From an uncultured Actinomycetes bacterium (GTDB taxonomy: Bacteria; Actinomycetota; Acidimicrobiia; Acidimicrobiales; Acidimicrobilacustridaceae), in contig CALBSE010000035.1 of the NCBI GenBank assembly GCA_937927725.1, positions 23,908-87,907 on the forward strand: a stretch of DNA of 64,000 nucleotides. The letters are read 5' to 3'. The notes under the pieces are model-generated. The model was not told where the DNA came from. It was given only the letters and a program-made list of their open reading frames with translations, and did no database searches. The translations under genes were made by a program, and so were the position numbers. Shown piece by piece: positions 7,668 through 16,193 of the stretch (its first letter is position 1; the number at the start of each line of letters is the position of its first letter).

Positions 7668-9275
7668 TTAGGCGAGCGCTACGAGTTCGAGTGATTCGGC
7701 TGAGAAGTAATCGAGTTGACCGTCGGGCATAAGCAACACTCGGTCAGGGGCGAGCGCTTCGACGAATTCAACATCGTGGCTCACGATCACCATGGTTCCT
7801 GGCCAGGCCGCAAGCGCGGTTCCGGTTGCTGTACGCGACATCGGGTCGAGGTTGTTCGTGGGTTCGTCAAGCAGTAGAAGGTTGTGATTGCCCGCCACGA
7901 GTTGGGCCAGAGCGAGCTTCGTCTTCTCTCCACCCGAGAGCGTGCCGGCATCTTGGAAAACCTTGTCGCCGCTGAGCCCGAACATTCCGAGAAGTGCACG
8001 AACTCCTTCGTCGCCGAGTTCAGAGTCGCGCCGCATGTGGTCGATCATCGATACGCCGGCATCGATTCCTTCGTGTTCCTGTGCGTAGTAGCCGGCAGAA
8101 ACATTTAGGCCGAGTTCGAAATCGCCGAGGTCAGCTTCGGATGTACCGGCGAGAATTTTGAGAAGACTGGTCTTTCCCGCGCCGTTGAGGCCCATGACCA
8201 AAAGACGTTCTCCGCGGCCGACATCAAACGACACATCGGAAAACACATCGTTTGCGCCGTAGCTCTTCCACAGCCCATTTGCGGTGAGGACGGTTCGTCC
8301 GCAGTTAGGCGGGGGAGGGAAGCGCAGTTCGATCGTTCGCCGTGCAGCTGGGCCCTCGACCTGGTTTGAACGGATACGTTCGGCGCGGTTGTCGAGATTT
8401 TTGGCAACGCGCGCACGTTTCGCCGTCTGGCCTCGCATCGAATCAGCGAGCGTCGACAAGCGTTTGATTTCATTTTGCTGACGCTCGGCCATTTTGCTGA
8501 GACGTTCTTCGTCGCGTTCGCGAGCGACGAGATACTGGCTGTACGTGCCGCGATATTCGACGATCTCACCGGTGGCCTCCTCTGCCTCACGGTCGAGGTG
8601 AATAACGCGAGTGATCGCTTCATCAAGAAGGTCAAGGTCATGGCTAATGACGAGGAGCGCGCCTCGATACGACCGCAGGAATGAAAGCAACCAATCGCGA
8701 GCGTCTGCGTCGAGATGGTTTGTGGGTTCGTCGAGGAGCAAGAGATCGCTTCCTGCAAAAAGGATGCGAGAGAGCTCGAGTCGGCGGCGTTCGCCGCCCG
8801 AGAGGGCTCCGATCGGTAGTTCAAGTCGATCGGAGCGCAGGCCGAGACCATCGACGAGTTTCCGGGCTTCCGACTCGGCGGCGTAGCCTCCGTCGATCTC
8901 GAACCGTTCTTGGGCATTGGTGAACTTGGTGATGTTGGTCTCGGAGGGGTCATCCTCCATCGCTTGGCGGAGAGTTTCGAGTCGCTTGGCAGCGACATCG
9001 AAACCGCGGCCCGAGAGCACATGGGTGATTGCTAGCGTTTCCGGGTCGACGGCGTCTTGACGAGGGTCCTGCGAAAGATAACCCGTCCCTCCGGATCGTT
9101 CAACAGTTCCGCGTTTCGGGGGGTTATCGCCGCCTAGGACACGGAAAAGCGTGGTCTTCCCGGCACCATTTCGACCCACGAGGCCGACCTTGTCACCGGC
9201 TCTGACCTGAAACGTCGTTCCATCAACGATGGTCTTCCCCCCGATTTCAACAGCGAGGTTCCGGACGTTCAGCAC
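7668..9275 (-). CDS. ABC-F family ATPase
   Basis: A 535-residue protein with two ABC ATPase domains in one chain and no membrane segments. Walker A is GRNGAGKTT near residue 35 and GLNGAGKTS in the second half. The signatures are LSGGERRRLELSRIL and LSGGEKTKLALAQLV, and the Walker B/H-loop segments are LLLDEPTNHLD and LLLDEPTNNLD. The charged linker between the domains (RERDEERLSKMAERQQNEIKRLSTLADSMRGQ) is the ribosome-contacting arm typical of ABC-F. Members act on ribosomes (EttA, Uup, antibiotic-resistance types). Which subfamily this is cannot be settled by eye. It is transcribed alone, opposite to prfB. Confidence 0.92.
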   Translation of the reverse strand: MLNVRNLAVEIGGKTIVDGTTFQVRAGDKVGLVGRNGAGKTTLFRVLGGDNPPKRGTVERSGGTGYLSQDPRQDAVDPETLAITHVLSGRGFDVAAKRLETLRQAMEDDPSETNITKFTNAQERFEIDGGYAAESEARKLVDGLGLRSDRLELPIGALSGGERRRLELSRILFAGSDLLLLDEPTNHLDADARDWLLSFLRSYRGALLVISHDLDLLDEAITRVIHLDREAEEATGEIVEYRGTYSQYLVARERDEERLSKMAERQQNEIKRLSTLADSMRGQTAKRARVAKNLDNRAERIRSNQVEGPAARRTIELRFPPPPNCGRTVLTANGLWKSYGANDVFSDVSFDVGRGERLLVMGLNGAGKTSLLKILAGTSEADLGDFELGLNVSAGYYAQEHEGIDAGVSMIDHMRRDSELGDEGVRALLGMFGLSGDKVFQDAGTLSGGEKTKLALAQLVAGNHNLLLLDEPTNNLDPMSRTATGTALAAWPGTMVIVSHDVEFVEALAPDRVLLMPDGQLDYFSAESLELVALA

Positions 9276-9351
9276 CGATCAAGTCAACCACTCCCGGGTG
9301 CCCTCGCTGACATCGCCCATTTCTGGCTTCTGAAGTGGACCCAGATGTCGT

Positions 9352-11217
9352 TCAGGATGAGCGAGGGGGGCCGAGAAAAACGGCGACAGGGTCACCCTTT
9401 CGGCGAAGCGCTTCAACGCGCTGTACCAGTTGAGGATCGACGCCACTGAGTCCCTTGGCTTCGGTATCGACTCCACCGGTGCCGTTCGTAAGTGCCTCGG
9501 CAAGGTCGATGCGACCAGCAGCGATGAGTTGATCTTGAAGGAGCGATTCCTCGACGAAGAACTGTGCACGCTGTTCCGGGGTGAGTGGATCCCAGCCACC
9601 CAGGTAGGTCATCTCTGGGTCGGCGTTGAACTGTGCGATTTCGTCAGCGCTCACGATCCAGAGAGTGCCGACGGGCGTGCGATGGGCTTCAGAACGCTCA
9701 GGGCCGAGATGACTGATCATGTTCGATTCAGCAACGACCTGGATGCCTTCTCGCTCGAGTTGGAGTCGAAGTGCATCGCCGTAGTCGCCCCGCACCGAAC
9801 CAGTCGCTACGACGAGGAGGGGGCCAGAACCGCGAAGCGCATCGAGCGTTTGCTGGAGGAATCCATTGAGAACGATGCCAGTGGAGGGGCTTGGTGGTTG
9901 GGTGGACGACGCAGCATCTACGACTGGTGCGGTGGCGGTCAACGTCACAACAGTCGCAGCGACGGCGAGTGCTCCGGTTGCGATGCGTTGCAGTGATTGC
10001 GAAGTGAGAAATGAACAAATCGCTGACCACAAAGCCCACGCGATGGAAAGCCACCACAAACTTGCGATGACCCACCACCATCGGACCACCCAATCGAACA
10101 ATGGGCCAATGACTCGGGCCGTGGCGATCAGACCGCCGATGGCAGTCGCAACGACAACGATTTGAAAACGAAGAGCGACGAATGCTCGTCGATGGAGTGC
10201 AAGCCACATTGAAGCGGCCATGGCGAGAACGGGAAGAGCGAAAGCAAGAAGACCAGACCCAAGGAGCGCCCCGTCGAGTCCTGCGACCTCACTACGCCCA
10301 AGCCATGGAGCGGCGGGAAACCTCAACTGATCGGCGGCGACATGCAGCGCAGTACCAAAGCCGGCGGGGCTGTCGCCGGGTTGTAGGAAGTAGTGGGCGA
10401 TTGCTCCAAGGTTGCCCGTGCCCGCGACTTGATCGACAACGACCGGAAGCCAGCACCCGACGAGGACGGCAAGGGAGATGCCGAGGACCCACCATCGTTG
10501 TCGGGGGGAATTCGGCAACAAATCGGTAAATGATTTTCGCCTCCAAGCGATGACCACAATCGCCAAGCCGAGCATCACGAGCATTGGCAGGTAGCCAATG
10601 TGGCTTTGCAATTCGAATGATGCAACGAACGCCAGCGCTGGCCACATCCAGTAGTCGCCTTCAATGACGGACCAAACGAGAAACACGGTGAGTGCCAACG
10701 GAAGAAGCGTGATGAAGGGATTCCACGGATCGCGGAGCATCGCTGGTCCCATGGCGTGAAGGAGAATCGCAATGGCGCCCATCGTCAGAGCGACAAGAGG
10801 GAGTTTGCCGCGTCGCCATGCGACAGCGCTGAGTGCTGCGACGGTGAGTGCGTTGAGTGTTGCTGCTGCAGTCAGGATCGCTTCGGGTTTGTCTCCGAAG
10901 AGGTGGTACGGAATGGCAAGTAGCCAATACATGAGTGGGCCTGGATGGTTCCAGCCAAACCGGGAGTACGGGCCAACGAGTGGAGTTTGGCGACCAACGT
11001 CCTCAACCCGCATCGTGAGCACGGCCCAGTCGCCGCTTGGTCGCCAGACGAGATCGAGAGCAGCGCGTCCGGCGTCAACAATTGGCCACACAACGATCGC
11101 GGTGAGGATGATTGCAGCGATGATGCACGCGATCGCCCATGGATCACGCCACGATTTCGCAGGTGAATCAGACGTCGGCGCGGAGTCCGATTGTGCAGAG
11201 GGGAGTGTTTGCGTCAC
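9352..11217 (-). CDS. Polytopic membrane protein, glycosyltransferase-C-like (hypothetical)
   Basis: 621 residues with about 11-13 hydrophobic segments between residue 25 and 450, followed by a soluble C-terminal domain of some 150 residues. The first periplasmic loop reads LTMRVEDVGRQTPLVGPYSRFGWNHPGPLMYWLL. A charged first loop and 'NHPGP' are reminiscent of GT-C (ArnT/PMT/Emb-like) enzymes that use lipid-linked sugars, but I do not recognise the family with certainty. The start codon overlaps the stop of the upstream double-TetR gene (shared ATGA at 11214-11217), so the pair is translationally coupled. The regulator may therefore control this envelope protein. Confidence 0.7.
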   Translation of the reverse strand: MTQTLPSAQSDSAPTSDSPAKSWRDPWAIACIIAAIILTAIVVWPIVDAGRAALDLVWRPSGDWAVLTMRVEDVGRQTPLVGPYSRFGWNHPGPLMYWLLAIPYHLFGDKPEAILTAAATLNALTVAALSAVAWRRGKLPLVALTMGAIAILLHAMGPAMLRDPWNPFITLLPLALTVFLVWSVIEGDYWMWPALAFVASFELQSHIGYLPMLVMLGLAIVVIAWRRKSFTDLLPNSPRQRWWVLGISLAVLVGCWLPVVVDQVAGTGNLGAIAHYFLQPGDSPAGFGTALHVAADQLRFPAAPWLGRSEVAGLDGALLGSGLLAFALPVLAMAASMWLALHRRAFVALRFQIVVVATAIGGLIATARVIGPLFDWVVRWWWVIASLWWLSIAWALWSAICSFLTSQSLQRIATGALAVAATVVTLTATAPVVDAASSTQPPSPSTGIVLNGFLQQTLDALRGSGPLLVVATGSVRGDYGDALRLQLEREGIQVVAESNMISHLGPERSEAHRTPVGTLWIVSADEIAQFNADPEMTYLGGWDPLTPEQRAQFFVEESLLQDQLIAAGRIDLAEALTNGTGGVDTEAKGLSGVDPQLVQRVEALRRKGDPVAVFLGPPRSS

Positions 11218-12551
11218 AGCACTGAAACGGTAGTTCCACCGCGTGCACCTTCAGGGGGCGGTGCCCCGGCGGCCTGGAGAAGAAGCTCAACTGCATCAAT
11301 CTCGGGAGTCGCGGCGGCAAGGGGTCCGGCCTCGAAGAGAAGAGTTCGCTGCAAAACCATTGAAAACTGTTGTGGTTCGAGACCTGAGTGCAATTCGCCT
11401 CGTTCGAATGCCTGATGAACGGCGGCATCGAAAAGTGGCCGGGAGTCGAAATCGATGAGTTCGTAGCGTGGTTGAGCCGTGTGGCCGCTGAGCAGCAGCA
11501 TCATGTTTTGGGCAATTACCGGGTTGCGTTGGATCTCATCGGTATTGATGTCAATGAGAGCCCGAACCAAACCAATCCCACAGAGTTCGGGATCGACAGC
11601 TTGGTACCGCTCGAAGCAGTTGATGAAGAGAAGACACATCGCAATGCCAGGTCGGGATCCAAACATTTGTTGAAGCGTCGATTCTGAGTAACCCGTCACT
11701 GCTGCGATTTCTGACATCGAGAGTTCGCCGAATCCGATACGGGCGAGCAAACGGCGAATCGCAATGGTTACTTCTCGCATCGACGTATCAGCGATGGCGG
11801 CCGAGCCCCGGTCGCTTGCCGTTTCGCGGGCTCGCAACTTCGTCGATAATCCAACGGCTGGCCAACTATTGAGTGAATCGACAATTTCGTACAGATCACG
11901 GTTGTCTTCGGGTCGCCGAGTGAGGGTGATTAGAAGTGGAAGAAGTGCCAAGCCATAAAGGTCGATTGGAAAAGCTTCGGTGTCGACGCGATAGCGCGCT
12001 GCAAGCCCCTCGAGCAGCGAGCTGAAGATGATTTGCATCATCGATTCATCAATCGGATCCCGAAGTGTCCGGCCCCAGTTTTCAAGGCTGAGCAAAAACG
12101 GTGCGTATTGAGAATTCTCCGCGTGGCGATAAAGCTCTCGTAGGGGCGCCGCAATCGCTGGATCATCAGCTTTGGAAAGAAACCCGAGGCGCAAACCGAA
12201 CGTTTCATCATCGACTGCGGCCATGAAGTGAGCCCGACAACTTTCGACGATTGCTTGTGGGAGGTCGGTGTTCGCCACTCTCGGATGAGTGCCGTTCGTC
12301 AGTTCGGCCACGATTGACGGGTAGTTGGTGGCGTCCAGATCAATGAGATACGTCACGAGGTCGGCGACGTACTCCTCGGTCGAGGGCCAGTAGGAATAGA
12401 AGGTCGATCGAGTGACGTTGGCGGCCGCCGCAATGCGAGCAACGGTGAAACCGTTGACGAGGACCGACGTTGCTTGGTCGCGCCAAATGGCGATGCCAGC
12501 GTCGAGAATTTTCGATCGAGTCGCCGACTGCTTCTCACGTGATGTCGACAT
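11214..12551 (-). CDS. Tandem double TetR-type transcriptional regulator
   Basis: 445 residues, about twice the usual TetR length. Two helix-turn-helix segments are visible. The first is at about residues 10-60 (ARIAAAANVTRSTFYSYWPSTEEYVADL) and the second at about 260-310 (MSEIAAVTGYSESTLQQMFGSRPGIAMCLL). Each is followed by a helical region that could be a ligand/dimer domain. The two-module layout suggests a pseudo-dimer. The ATG at 12551 is preferred over the GTG at 12560 because AGAGGG lies 8 bases upstream of it. A near-perfect inverted repeat 24 bases upstream suits autoregulation. It is coupled to the downstream membrane-protein gene by a 4-base overlap. Confidence 0.85.
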   Translation of the reverse strand: MSTSREKQSATRSKILDAGIAIWRDQATSVLVNGFTVARIAAAANVTRSTFYSYWPSTEEYVADLVTYLIDLDATNYPSIVAELTNGTHPRVANTDLPQAIVESCRAHFMAAVDDETFGLRLGFLSKADDPAIAAPLRELYRHAENSQYAPFLLSLENWGRTLRDPIDESMMQIIFSSLLEGLAARYRVDTEAFPIDLYGLALLPLLITLTRRPEDNRDLYEIVDSLNSWPAVGLSTKLRARETASDRGSAAIADTSMREVTIAIRRLLARIGFGELSMSEIAAVTGYSESTLQQMFGSRPGIAMCLLFINCFERYQAVDPELCGIGLVRALIDINTDEIQRNPVIAQNMMLLLSGHTAQPRYELIDFDSRPLFDAAVHQAFERGELHSGLEPQQFSMVLQRTLLFEAGPLAAATPEIDAVELLLQAAGAPPPEGARGGTTVSVL

Positions 12552-12574
12552 GTGGTTCACCCTCTGCGGTGGCG

Positions 12575-12596
12575 GACTAGACAGAAGTGTTTAGTC
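12575..12596. promoter_or_regulatory. Candidate TetR operator upstream of the double-TetR gene
   Basis: The inverted repeat GACTAGACA-N4-TGTTTAGTC (one mismatch in nine) lies just upstream of the double-TetR start, in the 160-bp divergent region shared with the TPR/winged-helix regulator. About 50 bases further on, TTTAGATC is repeated twice in tandem (12647-12668 region). Size and spacing fit a TetR-family site; binding is inferred. Confidence 0.5.
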
Positions 12597-12712
12597 AACC
12601 ACACACAACTGCTCATTGACGTCTGATCCTGTGCTTGGGAGGCTCTTCTTTAGATCTTTAGATCTTTCGACCTTCGCCGCTGTGTGAGTTGGTCCAATCG
12701 AACAGGCGACGT

Positions 12713-13948
12713 ATGGCGGGACAGGCCGAAAGCGGCAAGGTACAAACGAACGGTGACGGTGCTGCTCTGCGGCGTCGCCCTCTTTCGGTTGGCGATCCGC
12801 AGACACTCAAATCCTGGGCCGAGGGCCAGTTGGTTGGGCTTGGCGAAAGCGGACGGGCCACGGTCGCCGCTTCTGGTCCGTACGCGCTGCTTGGTCTTTG
12901 TGCCTTTTGGGCGGGAGATTTCGCTGCGCTTGACGAGATGCTTGAGATCGCCTCACGACTTGTGGGTCCTGGGCCATGGTCGGACGAGATCGCAGCACGG
13001 GTCGTTCTTCAGCGTTCACTTTCGGCGGTTCTCGCATCACTTCGTGGTCAACGCGACGAAGCCGAGAGTCAATTCGCGGCGGCACTCGCCCCAAGTGGTG
13101 GGCAAGCCGTCGACGAGGCTCGGGTCGTGGCGTATTCGATGCGAGCCGCGCTCGCGAGCGAAGGGTTTCCAGACCGTGCACTTGAAGATGTCCAGCGCGC
13201 CCGTGAACTTTCTGCCGCATTAGGGAAGCAGGAGTTGGCCGCAGTCGCAGCAATTGGCGAAGGGTGGGCCCACAGTGAACTGGGCCAACTCGATCAAGCG
13301 GCGCAGGTTCTTCAAGCCGCTTCCGCTGAATTGCCGGGCAACCTCGAACGTTCTGTGGCCCAACTCCGTTTGGCGGAAGTGCAGCTCCGGATGGGTGATC
13401 GTGCGTCGGCCCGGGCAACAGTCGATGCTGCTCGCGAAACCTTCCTCGAAGCAGAAGCCCGATACTGGGGCGCACGTGCAGTTCTGCTCACCGGCGCGAT
13501 CGATCGCGACCGCGGTGGACGCTGGCTCAAACTCGCTCGAGAACTATCACTCTCAGATCCCGCTTACGACAGACTTTTCCTGCCCGAAGGATCGTTGACG
13601 ATCAACGTCTCGGCACCAGCATCAGTCCTTCGTGATGGAGCGCCAATCGAGTTCTTGACGCGCCACGCAGAAGCTGCAGTGCGATTGCTAGCGACGGCAG
13701 GTTCAAACGGAATGAGTTCTCGAACACTCAGTGATGTGTTCTGGCCGGGCATTCCTGAAGAACGTCAACGCGCGCGTCTTCGGACGTTGTTGTGGCAGGC
13801 CCGAAACTCGTTAGGCGCAGATGCATGGCGCGTGCAGCGACAACGCGACTTGGTTGTGTTTGACACGAGTGGCGTGGAGGTTTCCGGATCAGTCACTGCT
13901 GCGGCGATTACAAAAGAGTTTGCCGCTCGCCGTTCGTCTTCTCGTTAG
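12713..13948 (+). CDS. TPR protein with C-terminal SARP-like winged helix (putative regulator)
   Basis: 411 residues. Residues about 25-280 are helical pairs rich in Ala, Leu and Glu with a 34-40-residue rhythm (for example AVAAIGEGWAHSELGQLDQAAQVLQAAS), read as TPR-like repeats. The last 110 residues (ASVLRDGAPIEFLTRHAEAAVRLLATAG... SSRTLSDVFWPGIPEERQRARLRTLLWQARNSLG... LVVFD) match the winged-helix DNA-binding domain of SARP/AfsR activators, including the 'LWP' and 'RxxL' positions. In typical SARPs this domain is N-terminal and the helical BTAD follows, so the order is inverted here. The ATG at 12713 is used; a TTG at 12689 is less likely. It is divergent from the double-TetR gene. Confidence 0.7.
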   Translation: MAGQAESGKVQTNGDGAALRRRPLSVGDPQTLKSWAEGQLVGLGESGRATVAASGPYALLGLCAFWAGDFAALDEMLEIASRLVGPGPWSDEIAARVVLQRSLSAVLASLRGQRDEAESQFAAALAPSGGQAVDEARVVAYSMRAALASEGFPDRALEDVQRARELSAALGKQELAAVAAIGEGWAHSELGQLDQAAQVLQAASAELPGNLERSVAQLRLAEVQLRMGDRASARATVDAARETFLEAEARYWGARAVLLTGAIDRDRGGRWLKLARELSLSDPAYDRLFLPEGSLTINVSAPASVLRDGAPIEFLTRHAEAAVRLLATAGSNGMSSRTLSDVFWPGIPEERQRARLRTLLWQARNSLGADAWRVQRQRDLVVFDTSGVEVSGSVTAAAITKEFAARRSSSR

Positions 13949-13961
13949 GACGACGAAGAAT

Positions 13962-14078
13962 TCACACGTCGTCGGGGTCGTACTCGCCGCGCTCGTAACG
14001 ACGGCGACGGCTGATCTGGGCGCCGAAGGCAACGACACAGATGACGGCAAGGATGGCGAAGATCGCGACGAGGATCAT
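13962..14078 (-). CDS. Small single-pass membrane protein (38 aa, hypothetical)
   Basis: A short frame begins with ATG at 14078 and ends with TGA at 13962. The product opens with a hydrophobic helix (MILVAIFAILAVICVVAFGA), continues with a strongly basic stretch (QISRRRRYERG) and ends acidic (EYDPDDV). That fits a one-pass protein with the C-terminus inside the cell. It lies 36 bases downstream of the acyl-CoA dehydrogenase gene on the same strand and could be its last cistron. No convincing Shine-Dalgarno is seen. No function can be proposed. Confidence 0.5.
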   Translation of the reverse strand: MILVAIFAILAVICVVAFGAQISRRRRYERGEYDPDDV

Positions 14079-14114
14079 GGGAACAGCCTAGGCGGAGTCA
14101 TTGTCCGGCAACGA

Positions 14115-15263
14115 TTATGGGCGCAGGGAGCGTCCGATGATTTCTTTCATGATCTCGGTCGTTCCGCCGTAAATCGTCTGAATGCGGGTATCGAGGTAGG
14201 CCCGGGCGATCGGGTATTCGAGCATGTAGCCATACCCGCCGTGAAGTTGAACGCAGGAATCGACAACGCGCTTCTGTAATTCCGTTGTCCACCATTTGGC
14301 CATGGCGGCCTCCTCGACGGTGAGTTCTTTGGAGTTAAGCGCCTCGATGCATCGGTCGAGGAAAACTTCGGCGATTTCAATTTCCGTTGCGCATTCGGCG
14401 AGTACAAAGCGGGAGTTCTGGAATGCGGCGACGGGCTGGCCGAATGCTGTGCGTTCGTGGGTGTACTCGAGGGTCCAGCGCAGGGCCTGACGTGCGGCAG
14501 CAACAGCGCCGACAGCAATTGAGAGTCGCTCTTGTGGAAGGTTCTCGACCAAGTGCAGGAAACCCATGCCTTCGCCGCCGAGGAGGTTGGTGAATGGGAC
14601 TCGTGCGTCGGTAAAGAACAGTTCTGCGGTGTCTTGGGCGTGGAGTCCGACCTTTTCGAGGTTTCGGCCACGCTCGAATCCTGGAGTTCCGCGTTCAATT
14701 ACCAAAAGGCTCATGCCCTTGTGGCGCTCGTTGGGATCAGTCTTCACCGCAACGATGACGAGATCGGCATTAATGCCATTGGTGATGAAAGTCTTTGCTC
14801 CATTCACCACGTAGTCGTCGCCATCGCGAATCGCTGAGGTCGACATTGATGCAAGGTCCGAGCCGATACCAGGTTCGGTCATCGCGATCGCGGTGACGAG
14901 TTCACCCGAGCAGATACCGGGGAGCCACCGCTGTTTCTGTTCATCGGTGGTCAGCGAAAGGAAATAGGGGAGACACACGTCGTTGTGCAGCGTGATGCCG
15001 ATACCGGCTGGGGCTGCACCGGAGTAGGCGAACTCTTCACTGATGACAGCGTTGTACCGGAAGTCCTCGACGCCACCACCGCCGAACTGCTCCGGCGCGT
15101 CCATCCCGAGGAAGCCTGCAGCGCCAGCGGCGGTAAACAGCTCGCGGTCCACGATCCCGTCGCGATCCCAACGTTCAAAGTTTGGGGTGACCTCGCGTTC
15201 AATGAAGGTGCGGACCGATTGGCGGAATAGTTCGTGGTCTTCGGTGAAAATGGATCTACGCAT
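14115..15263 (-). CDS. Acyl-CoA dehydrogenase
   Basis: FAD enzyme of about 382 residues that introduces the alpha-beta double bond in acyl-CoA thioesters. Family segments are all present: TEPGIGSDLASMSTSA for FAD/acyl-CoA binding, YVVNGAKTFITNG, ALQWT-like RQALRWTLEYTHERTAFGQPVAAFQ, and the C-terminal QLHGGYGYMLEYPIARAYLDTRIQTIYGGTTEIMK. The C-terminal position that is Glu in medium-chain enzymes is Gly here (IYGGTTEI). The Glu in LPQERLSIAV matches the alternative helix-G base used by isovaleryl-CoA and long-chain dehydrogenases. The ATG at 15263 (MRRSIFTEDHE) is the natural start; the frame's upstream extension would overlap the TPP riboswitch region on the other strand. Confidence 0.95.
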   Translation of the reverse strand: MRRSIFTEDHELFRQSVRTFIEREVTPNFERWDRDGIVDRELFTAAGAAGFLGMDAPEQFGGGGVEDFRYNAVISEEFAYSGAAPAGIGITLHNDVCLPYFLSLTTDEQKQRWLPGICSGELVTAIAMTEPGIGSDLASMSTSAIRDGDDYVVNGAKTFITNGINADLVIVAVKTDPNERHKGMSLLVIERGTPGFERGRNLEKVGLHAQDTAELFFTDARVPFTNLLGGEGMGFLHLVENLPQERLSIAVGAVAAARQALRWTLEYTHERTAFGQPVAAFQNSRFVLAECATEIEIAEVFLDRCIEALNSKELTVEEAAMAKWWTTELQKRVVDSCVQLHGGYGYMLEYPIARAYLDTRIQTIYGGTTEIMKEIIGRSLRP

Positions 15264-15343
15264 GCCGAGATCGTAGGGGGGCCACGGCGGATGAGGGCGG
15301 TCCAATCCGCACGTTCGTGAAGGGATCTGTGTACCCTTGCGTT

Positions 15344-15445
15344 TGAACACGGGAGTCCGGGAGGCCGGGCTGAGAGGGAAGAGCCGATCTCTTCCGACCG
15401 TTGCACCTGATCCGGGTCATGCCGGCGAAGGAAGTTTTCGGTTCA
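15344..15445 (+). promoter_or_regulatory. TPP riboswitch (THI element)
   Basis: The conserved core is readable: CGGGAG near 15350, CTGAGAGGG at 15370, ACCTGATCCGGGTCATGCCGG at 15405-15424 and GCGAAGGAAG to 15434. A possible closing pairing joins TGAAC (15344-15348) with GTTCA (15441-15445). It precedes thiamine pyrophosphokinase and a thiamine-type ABC transporter, exactly the genes expected under TPP control. No canonical terminator hairpin with a T-run is seen before the ATG at 15492, so translational control is more likely than attenuation. Confidence 0.95.
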
Positions 15446-15491
15446 CACTTGGTTTGTGCTCGTTCGTGTCGTTCCCCTGTAGGTGCTCGAC

Positions 15492-16193
15492 ATGTCGGAA
15501 CTCGAAAGCGATAATCCACGTGCCGCGATCATCGTGATGGGCGGTGTTCGCCCAGACGTGGATCTCGCTGCAGCACTCGAGACTGACCAGGTTCTCGTGA
15601 TTGCGGCAGATTCGGGCGCAGTTCACGCTCGATCTGCGGGTTTAGCGATCGACATCGCGGTCGGGGACTTCGATTCGATTCCACCTGCGCTTCTGCTGGA
15701 ACTTGAATCGGCAGGCGTACGCGTCGAGCGCCATCCTGTGGCCAAGGATGCGACCGACCTCGAACTCGCGATCGATGTCGCGATCCGAGAGGGCGCTGAC
15801 GTCATCACAATTGTCGGCGGGCACGGCGGACGGGTCGACCAGTCATTCGCGAATGCATTCGTTCTTGCTTCGCCTGCCTATGCGCATATCTCGATGCACG
15901 CAATTCTTGATTCCGCCTTAGTCTCGGTTGTGCATGGCGGGGGAGGCATCACGTTTGTTGGAGCGCCCGGTGACGTTGTGACGATCCTGCCGCTTCATGG
16001 AGACGCTGTGGGTGTGCGAACAGTGGGTCTCGAGTATCCCCTCCATGGAGAGACCCTGCCATCGGGTACCACGCGTGGCGTGAGCAATGTGTTGCTTGAT
16101 CGGGAAGCGACGGTCTCGCTCGAATCTGGAACCGTTCTCGTCGTTCGACCCGGTCCTGAAAATTCTTTTCAACAGAATGGAGAAATGCAATGA
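15492..16193 (+). CDS. thiN: Thiamine pyrophosphokinase
   Basis: Cytosolic enzyme that converts thiamine plus ATP into thiamine pyrophosphate. The 233-residue product shows the family's signature residues: AADSGAVHARSAG, the metal-binding GDFDSIPP, and HPVAKDATDLELAID. The C-terminal beta domain includes VGAPGDVVTILPLHG and the terminal SGTVLVVRP. The ATG at 15492 has TAGGTG 7 bases upstream and is preferred over a GTG at 15483. It is the first gene after the TPP riboswitch and overlaps the next gene by 4 bases (ATGA). The operon therefore imports thiamine and activates it rather than making it de novo. Confidence 0.93.
   Translation: MSELESDNPRAAIIVMGGVRPDVDLAAALETDQVLVIAADSGAVHARSAGLAIDIAVGDFDSIPPALLLELESAGVRVERHPVAKDATDLELAIDVAIREGADVITIVGGHGGRVDQSFANAFVLASPAYAHISMHAILDSALVSVVHGGGGITFVGAPGDVVTILPLHGDAVGVRTVGLEYPLHGETLPSGTTRGVSNVLLDREATVSLESGTVLVVRPGPENSFQQNGEMQ

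Noticed and set aside
9279..9599. 106-codon minus-strand frame over the end of the membrane-protein gene
   Set aside because: It overlaps the confirmed frame of the 621-residue protein out of phase and has no motif.
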